A stretch of DNA of 64,000 nt, taken from Kerstersia gyiorum (GTDB lineage Bacteria > Pseudomonadota > Gammaproteobacteria > Burkholderiales > Burkholderiaceae_B). A program made the translations under genes and the position numbers. The notes under the pieces were generated by a model that did no database searches, was not told the DNA's origin, and saw nothing but the letters and a program-made list of their open reading frames with translations. Of this stretch, positions 59,000 to 64,000 are shown piece after piece (position 1 is the first letter of the stretch; each line of letters starts with the position of its first letter). The stretch lies in assembly GCF_004216755.1 (NCBI RefSeq), contig NZ_SGWZ01000002.1, positions 620,001 through 684,000 on the forward strand. The letters run 5' to 3'.

Positions 59000-61822
59000 T
59001 CAATACCGGTAGTTTGCCGTCAGCAAGAAGTTGCGCGGTGCACCCGAGATATACGAGCGTTCGTGCTGGTAGTAGACCTTGTCGAACACGTTGTTGACAT
59101 TCAGCTGCATGCTGAAATTCTTGTTGAGGCGATAGCGCGCCATCAGATCGACAATGTGGTACCCATCCTGCTTCATCATCTGCTGTTCAACCTGGGTTTT
59201 GTTCGTGGGAATCCAGGCAGATTGCGTGCTGCTCTGCCAGCGCCAGCCCAGGCCCAGCATCAATCGGTCGAAGCGGTAGGTGGTGAACAGCTTGAAGGAT
59301 TTTTCCGGCGCTCGATACGAAGCCGTGAAGTCGTCACGTGCGCCCAACAGCACTTCACCCGGGTTCATGGGGACGACTTGCTTTTGCTTGACGAAGCCAG
59401 CCGCGATATTCCACTGGGGCGTCACAGCGCCGGCCACGTTGAATTCCCAGCCATAGACGCGCCAGCCATTGTCTGTCGTGCCTGATGTATTGACGTCATA
59501 GGTCTGGTAGGGAAAATCCTTTTGCCGCATCTTGAAGTACGACGCAGCGACGTTCAGCCGGTCGTCGAAGAAGGCACCTTTCAGGCCGCCTTCGTAGGTG
59601 ATGGAGCGTACGGGCGGCAGCCAGTCTCCGGTTGCCAGATTGGTGGTATTGTTCGAGTTGATGTCACGAACATAGGTGGTGGTGTAGCTGGCGTAGGCGT
59701 TGATCTGCGGCGTAATTTCATAGATCAGTCCGGCGTAGGGCAGGAACTTGGGTGACAGTTTGTGTTGTGTAGCGGCGCGGCCGTCATAATTCCCATCGCA
59801 GTAGGCTTGGTATGTGCCCGCATCCGCGCTGCAACTGAAATAAGGATCATCGTTGCGGTCTTTGGCCCACCGCCCCCCCAGGATCAGGTGCGTGCGCGAG
59901 AAAGGCCGCAGATGACTGGCAAAGTAGACCCCGGTTTGGCGGGTCTTGGTGTGGGTGGTAATGCGGCTGTCGAAAAGGGTGTTGCCATTGGCATCAATGG
60001 TCGGGGTTTTGTTGCCGCCGCTGGTGTTCCATTCGTCAATCGAGATGCCGGATTTGTATTCACATGCCTCAGTGCGTGTTTGAATTTGCTCATCAAAATG
60101 CGCATTGAATGCCTCCATAGACCCCCAAATCAACTCGGCATAGGGTAGATAGGTTTCACGTTGATTGTTGAGGTCGGCAAATGCTTCATCCGAGCATAAA
60201 CTTTGATGCTGCGGCCCTGAGCCGACCTGCAGCACGCCACTATCAAGCAGGCTCGTATCTTCCGACGCATAGCCCCAATGCAGCTTGCGGTGCACGGCAT
60301 AGTAGTTTGCGCCGACAACGAAATCTTGCTGCCTTCCGGCCAGTTCGAAGCTGCCTTTCAGGTGCAGGTCTACTGCATTGACTTCATTTTCACGGTTGTC
60401 ACGGCGGGCGGAATAAGAGGCGCGGTCGGCTGAAGGCACGTAATAAGTCGTCCCGATTTCGCCATAAAGTTTGTCATCCCTGTTGTGGGCATAGTTATAG
60501 CTGGCCTTGAGCAGCCAATCGTTCTCGAAGGCGTGTTCCCAGCTGGCAAACAGGTTGGTGTACTTTCGGTCAGTGCGCGACCATGGCGTGGCGTTATTGA
60601 AGTTGCGGTCAACCGCCTGCGTCGGTTCCGCATGCAGGCCGGAACCATCGGTATAGTCCTGTACCTCCGAATAGCGAGTAATGCCGTGTGGAGATGCGCC
60701 TTTCAGGCGAAAGTCGTAATGCGTCACGCCAAGGCTCAGGCGGTCGCTGCCAGTGACGTCCAGCGCCCCGATCAGGGATAAAGCTTTTCTGTCAGTGCTG
60801 GCGCCATCGACCCAATGATCGCCTTGCTGCGCGGCAGTCGCCAGCCGGACACGCAGCCTATCGTTGATGGGAGTGGAAAAATCCAATTCCGCACGTCGGT
60901 TATTCCAGCTGCCATATTTGACATTGGCTTCGATATGACGCTCAGCATAAGGATGTTTGCGAACGAAGTTCAGGCTGGCCGAGGCATCGCCCGCGCCGCC
61001 AGTCAGGCTGTTGGATCCGCGAATGATATCAATGCGTTCATACAGGAAGGGGTCTTGCATACCGATATCGCCGCTGGCCGAACCCGACAGAATATAGGTG
61101 CTGGCCATGACGCCATCCATTTGCACCGAGGTGACGGGGAATGTGCGAGAGTAGATCGGCTGGCTTCCTGCGCCAGCAACGCCTGCCGTCACCAGCGTGA
61201 TGCCGGGGGTTTGATCCAGGACTTCACCTAGCGACAGCAACCCCTGGTCCTGGATTTGCTGGGCAGTGAAAGTCGTGACACTCTGTGGTGTTTCTTTCAG
61301 GGCAAGGTCCAGCTTGGTGGCGCTTGCCGTCGAACCGACGGTGTAGCTGGTGTTTGGGGCTTCTCCTTCCAGGTAGCTTCCAGCGACTGTAATGCTGTCC
61401 AGCGCAGCCACATTATCGGCATCACTCCCGCCATCGTCGCGACGCTGCAGAATGTATCGTCCTGCCCCGCGGACGGCTGCTTCGTAGCCGCTACCTTTCA
61501 GAATGCGTTGAAAACCTGCCGGGACGGTAAATGAACCTTTCAGTCCGTCTGAATTCAAGCCTGCCAGGCTATCGGCGTCGAAGGAGAGTGTTGCCCCTGT
61601 CGCTTGCGCAAATTGGGTCAGAACGAGAGCCAGAGGGCCTGCAGCGATATCCAGATTATGCTGCTCGCCTGAGCGAGGTGTACCTGTCTCTTGAACGCCT
61701 GCTGTCTGCGCATAGGCGGGTTGGGACGGGTGGAATGCCATCAAGAGGCAAACCAGTGTCATATTCAGCGTGAAGCAGGCGGCAGGGGCCGTACGGGTGT
61801 GAGTGGCAGTGTGCGGAGACAT
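59000..61822 (-). CDS. TonB-dependent siderophore receptor with STN signalling domain
   Basis: This 940-residue outer-membrane receptor has a signal peptide (about 1-39, ending AYAQ). An STN domain (about 55-112, LDIAAGPLALVLTQFAQATG) marks transducers that signal to a FecR-type anti-sigma factor. A plug follows (LKETPQSVTTFTAQQIQDQG), then a 22-strand barrel ending LLTANYRY with a terminal aromatic residue. The plug resembles ferrichrome/pyoverdine/ferrioxamine receptors, but the siderophore cannot be named. Parts of the barrel (around 59.9-60.5 kb) are less GC-rich than the housekeeping genes. It lies 157 bases downstream of fecR on the same strand. Confidence 0.92.
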   Translation of the reverse strand: MSPHTATHTRTAPAACFTLNMTLVCLLMAFHPSQPAYAQTAGVQETGTPRSGEQHNLDIAAGPLALVLTQFAQATGATLSFDADSLAGLNSDGLKGSFTVPAGFQRILKGSGYEAAVRGAGRYILQRRDDGGSDADNVAALDSITVAGSYLEGEAPNTSYTVGSTASATKLDLALKETPQSVTTFTAQQIQDQGLLSLGEVLDQTPGITLVTAGVAGAGSQPIYSRTFPVTSVQMDGVMASTYILSGSASGDIGMQDPFLYERIDIIRGSNSLTGGAGDASASLNFVRKHPYAERHIEANVKYGSWNNRRAELDFSTPINDRLRVRLATAAQQGDHWVDGASTDRKALSLIGALDVTGSDRLSLGVTHYDFRLKGASPHGITRYSEVQDYTDGSGLHAEPTQAVDRNFNNATPWSRTDRKYTNLFASWEHAFENDWLLKASYNYAHNRDDKLYGEIGTTYYVPSADRASYSARRDNRENEVNAVDLHLKGSFELAGRQQDFVVGANYYAVHRKLHWGYASEDTSLLDSGVLQVGSGPQHQSLCSDEAFADLNNQRETYLPYAELIWGSMEAFNAHFDEQIQTRTEACEYKSGISIDEWNTSGGNKTPTIDANGNTLFDSRITTHTKTRQTGVYFASHLRPFSRTHLILGGRWAKDRNDDPYFSCSADAGTYQAYCDGNYDGRAATQHKLSPKFLPYAGLIYEITPQINAYASYTTTYVRDINSNNTTNLATGDWLPPVRSITYEGGLKGAFFDDRLNVAASYFKMRQKDFPYQTYDVNTSGTTDNGWRVYGWEFNVAGAVTPQWNIAAGFVKQKQVVPMNPGEVLLGARDDFTASYRAPEKSFKLFTTYRFDRLMLGLGWRWQSSTQSAWIPTNKTQVEQQMMKQDGYHIVDLMARYRLNKNFSMQLNVNNVFDKVYYQHERSYISGAPRNFLLTANYRY

Positions 61823-61979
61823 GTCTTGCGATGGTCAGTCGTGGGGGAGCTTGGTAAACGCAGACCCAAAGAGCCTGCTGATGACCGTAAAGACACGCAA
61901 GCCAATCTCAACATGCAAATCCGACGAATTTTTTTGTTGGTGCTGTGGCGCTTCAGCACAACGCAAAATGACTTGCCGC

Positions 61980-62957
61980 TTATCGTGGCATCAGGGTGAT
62001 CCAGTACTTGGTACGCTGCCTGACGCGTATCGGAAAGGTATCTGTCATTGCGCCGAGGGCCTGCTCAATGTTGTCCAGCGGGAACACACCGGAAATACGC
62101 ATATCGGCAATCGAAGGGTCGTACCCGAGATGGCCGTGATGGTAGCGGGACAGTGACGCCGCCACCTGGCTCAACGGTGTATCCACGATGCTCAGCATGC
62201 CATGCTGCCAGGCGTCGGAGCCAGGCGTGGCAGCTTGTATGGCGTGGGTTCGCTGACTATCAAACAGGGTTTGCTGGCCTGCTGCCAAGCGCAGCGGCGG
62301 TGTTGCGCTTTGCATGGGGCGAATGGCGACAGCATGCTCCATGACTTGCACTTGAGTTGTCTGCGGATCCACCTGCACCAGAAAACGCGTTCCCAACGCC
62401 TGTATGCTGCCATGCGGCGTTTCTACAATGAATGGGCGCTTATTGTTGAAGGCGCGGTCAGGATGGGTCTGTACCAGAATTTCGCCTTCGCGCAGCTGGA
62501 TGCGGCGAAATAGGGCATCGAACGCAATAGAGACATCGGTGGCTGCATTCAGGAAAATTTCCGAACCATCGTCCAGCTGGAATTGGCGGCGTTCTGCTGT
62601 GCCTGTACGCAGTTGATCAGGATGTGCCAGAATGTCGGGCAAATAGCGGTAGGCGCCCGCTGCCAGCAGGCCACCGGCGGCAAGCGGCAGGCCCAGGCTG
62701 CGCAGGACTTCACGACGCCGGTTGCGACCCAGCACTGTGCTGGCAATGTCTCCTGGAATCTGCCCGAAGCGCGAACGTACATCCTGCAGGCGGTTCCATG
62801 CCTGTTGGTGGGCAGGGCTGGATGCGAGCCAGCTTTGCCAATCATGTTGATCCCGAGGGGTCGCGGTTTCTGCAAGCAGTCGTGCATACCAATCAGCGGC
62901 TTCGCGGATGGCCTGTGTTTCAGCCGCACTATAGCGGGATGGATGCTGCGTGTGCAT
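61980..62957 (-). CDS. FecR-family anti-sigma/signal relay protein
   Basis: This 325-residue inner-membrane protein has an N-terminal cytoplasmic region with the conserved ADWYARLLAETATPRDQHDW and WLASSPAHQQAWNRL. One transmembrane helix lies at about residues 90-108 (SLGLPLAAGGLLAAGAYRYL). A periplasmic FecR domain follows (TGTAERRQFQLDDGSEIFLN, TPHGSIQALGTRFLV). It passes the receptor's STN signal to the ECF sigma factor encoded 18 bases upstream. Confidence 0.93.
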   Translation of the reverse strand: MHTQHPSRYSAAETQAIREAADWYARLLAETATPRDQHDWQSWLASSPAHQQAWNRLQDVRSRFGQIPGDIASTVLGRNRRREVLRSLGLPLAAGGLLAAGAYRYLPDILAHPDQLRTGTAERRQFQLDDGSEIFLNAATDVSIAFDALFRRIQLREGEILVQTHPDRAFNNKRPFIVETPHGSIQALGTRFLVQVDPQTTQVQVMEHAVAIRPMQSATPPLRLAAGQQTLFDSQRTHAIQAATPGSDAWQHGMLSIVDTPLSQVAASLSRYHHGHLGYDPSIADMRISGVFPLDNIEQALGAMTDTFPIRVRQRTKYWITLMPR

Positions 62958-62975
62958 GGGTGAGCAGGCCGATAT

Positions 62976-63488
62976 TCAGGGCAGCATCAGGCAGCAATGC
63001 GCCATGGCGCGGGCCACATAGGTGGAGACGCTGCGTAAGGAAATGTTCAGCCTGGCAGCAATTTCCACATAAGGCAGGCCCTGGAATTGAGCCATGATAA
63101 AGGCTTGTTTTACCTTTGAGCCCAGACCATCCAGCATGCTATCGAATTCGAACAGAGATTCCCGCATCAGCGCCTGGGTTTCCAGGCTGGGTTGGGATTG
63201 GGGTGGCAGGGCAGCCAGTACTTCGAGATAGGCCCGTTCAATGGATTGGCGTCGATAAAAATTGGAGACCAGACGGCCTGCCACCGTTACCAGGTAGGCA
63301 CGGGGCTCGCGCAGTTCGTCCTGTTGGCGCAAATGGGCGCACAGCACCCGGACAAAGGTGTCCTGCGCCAGTTCATCGGCGTCTTCCGGGCGGCCAACCT
63401 TGGCGCGCAGCCAGTTGCGCAGCCAACCATGATGTTCTCGATACCAGACGCCAACTTCAGCCGTCGGGGAAGCCGGGCAGTTTTTCAT
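62976..63488 (-). CDS. FecI-like ECF RNA polymerase sigma factor
   Basis: This 170-residue ECF sigma factor has region 2 (HHGWLRNWLRAKVGRPEDAD then ELAQDTFVRVL) and region 4 (LPYVEIAARLNISLRSVSTY), ending VARAMAHCCLML. It probably transcribes the downstream TonB receptor gene when the FecR-like protein signals ferric siderophore. ATG 63488 gives the normal length; a start at 63614 adds a basic leader with no similarity. Confidence 0.93.
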   Translation of the reverse strand: MKNCPASPTAEVGVWYREHHGWLRNWLRAKVGRPEDADELAQDTFVRVLCAHLRQQDELREPRAYLVTVAGRLVSNFYRRQSIERAYLEVLAALPPQSQPSLETQALMRESLFEFDSMLDGLGSKVKQAFIMAQFQGLPYVEIAARLNISLRSVSTYVARAMAHCCLMLP

Positions 63489-63509
63489 TGGACAATAGCG
63501 GAAGATGAT

Positions 63510-63528
63510 GGAAATGTTTCTTATTATT
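63510..63528 (-). promoter_or_regulatory. Fur box-like sequence upstream of the FecI-like gene
   Basis: On the minus strand AATAATAAGAAACATTTCC agrees with 13 of 19 positions of the Fur consensus GATAATGATAATCATTATC. It lies 22 bases before the start codon, in A/T-rich DNA. Iron repression of fecI is the usual arrangement in such systems. Confidence 0.45.
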
Positions 63529-63577
63529 GTATCTTTTTTTTGTCTCTCTGCGAATCCATGGCTGCCACGACAAGATG

Positions 63578-63611
63578 AAAACGGCAAAGGCGACCGGAGT
63601 CGCCTTTGCCG
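63578..63611 (-). terminator. Rho-independent terminator after the YqeY-like gene
   Basis: CGGCAAAGGCGAC and its exact complement form a 13-bp stem around a four-base loop; on the minus strand TTTTC follows. It lies 36 bases beyond the YqeY-like stop codon. Confidence 0.9.
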
Positions 63612-63647
63612 CATGCCTGTCGCCGGCCACTGCCGACGGGGCTCAAA

Positions 63648-64000
63648 TCATGAGGCCAGCTTGCTTTTCACCAATGCCGAGAGTTGCGACATATCGGCGC
63701 GTCCGGCCAGCTTGGCTTTCAATGTGCCCATAATCTTCCCCATGGCAGCCGGGCCGCTGGCGCCTTGCGCCAAGGCTTCCTTGACGGCGGCATCGACGGC
63801 CGCTTCGATTTCGGCGGCATCGGCCTGCTGCGGCAGGAATTCCTGCAGGATGACCAATTCGGCTTCTTCCTGGGCGGCGGTTTCGGTGCGGCCCGCCTGG
63901 GCGAATGCCGTGATGGACTCACGGCGCTGCTTCACCTGCTTTTCCACGATGCGCTGTATCGCAGCGTCGTCCAGTTCTTCGCGGGTGTCGATTTCAACCT
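63648..64000 (-). CDS. GatB/YqeY domain protein (5' end cut by window edge)
   Basis: The frame stays open to the right edge, so the N-terminus is missing; 117 residues are visible. The sequence VEKQVKQRRESITAFAQAGR, then AELVILQEFLPQQ and GPAAMGKIMGTLKAKLAGRA, is the YqeY/GatB C-terminal tail-like helical domain. YqeY proteins are usually about 150 residues, so some 30 residues are lost. It is related to the tRNA-binding tail of the amidotransferase GatB. In betaproteobacteria yqeY commonly follows rpsU, so rpsU may lie beyond the edge (inference). Confidence 0.9.
   Translation of the reverse strand, partial: VEIDTREELDDAAIQRIVEKQVKQRRESITAFAQAGRTETAAQEEAELVILQEFLPQQADAAEIEAAVDAAVKEALAQGASGPAAMGKIMGTLKAKLAGRADMSQLSALVKSKLAS

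Overview
The window is a GC-rich, densely coded chromosomal segment of a betaproteobacterium, most probably Alcaligenaceae (Bordetella/Achromobacter type). I infer this from the gene order yicC | rph-rdgB-hemW | glnA-ntrB-ntrC, from the tyrB/aroP/ppc/mscS block, and from the many small ABC and TRAP uptake operons with regulators. No rRNA, tRNA, CRISPR array, insertion sequence or prophage was recognised. Both edges cut genes: a BAAT-family hydrolase on the left and a YqeY-like protein on the right.

Layout. 1-9 kb: a minus-strand operon with a LysR regulator, a class B-like flavin monooxygenase, a complete peptide/nickel/opine-type ABC importer, and a BAAT-like acyl hydrolase. 9-12 kb: small redox and stress genes (SelW-like, SirB2, YaaA, FMN reductase). 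12-16.6 kb: glyoxalase I, then a coupled nuclease/ATPase pair related to SbcD/SbcC. 16.7-22 kb: an HdeD-like membrane protein, MntR, and the SitABCD manganese importer with a probable MntR operator. 22-28.5 kb: a GpdQ-like phosphodiesterase, a Cys-rich small protein, a large MscS-family channel and PEP carboxylase.

28.8-34 kb: an aromatic amino acid module, ipdC-like decarboxylase -> aroP -> tyrB, divergent from an Lrp-type regulator. It could turn Trp/Phe into indole-3- or phenylacetaldehyde. 34-36.4 kb: an MFS exporter and an unrecognised membrane-anchored protein. 36.5-47.3 kb: a carboxylate region with a soluble FixL/FixJ-like pair, an acyl-CoA synthetase, a DctPQM TRAP transporter and DctS/DctR-like regulators. 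The response regulator overlaps the start of a homologue of phage T4 endonuclease V (pyrimidine-dimer glycosylase), the most unexpected pairing here.

47.5-50.6 kb: an OmpA-like lipoprotein, a divergent HxlR/SDR pair and LysO. 51-54.7 kb: RNA and nucleotide housekeeping (YicC, RNase PH, RdgB) and HemW. 54.7-58.9 kb: the nitrogen regulon glnA-ntrB-ntrC, with a near-perfect sigma-54 promoter and three tandem NtrC-like sites. 59-63.5 kb: a FecI/FecR/TonB-receptor cell-surface signalling system for siderophore uptake.

Nothing is a proven new system. The best candidates for follow-up are the DctSR-endonuclease V coupling, the monooxygenase/ABC/BAAT operon, the SbcCD-like pair without a zinc hook and with an altered metal-site residue, and the ipdC-aroP-tyrB module.
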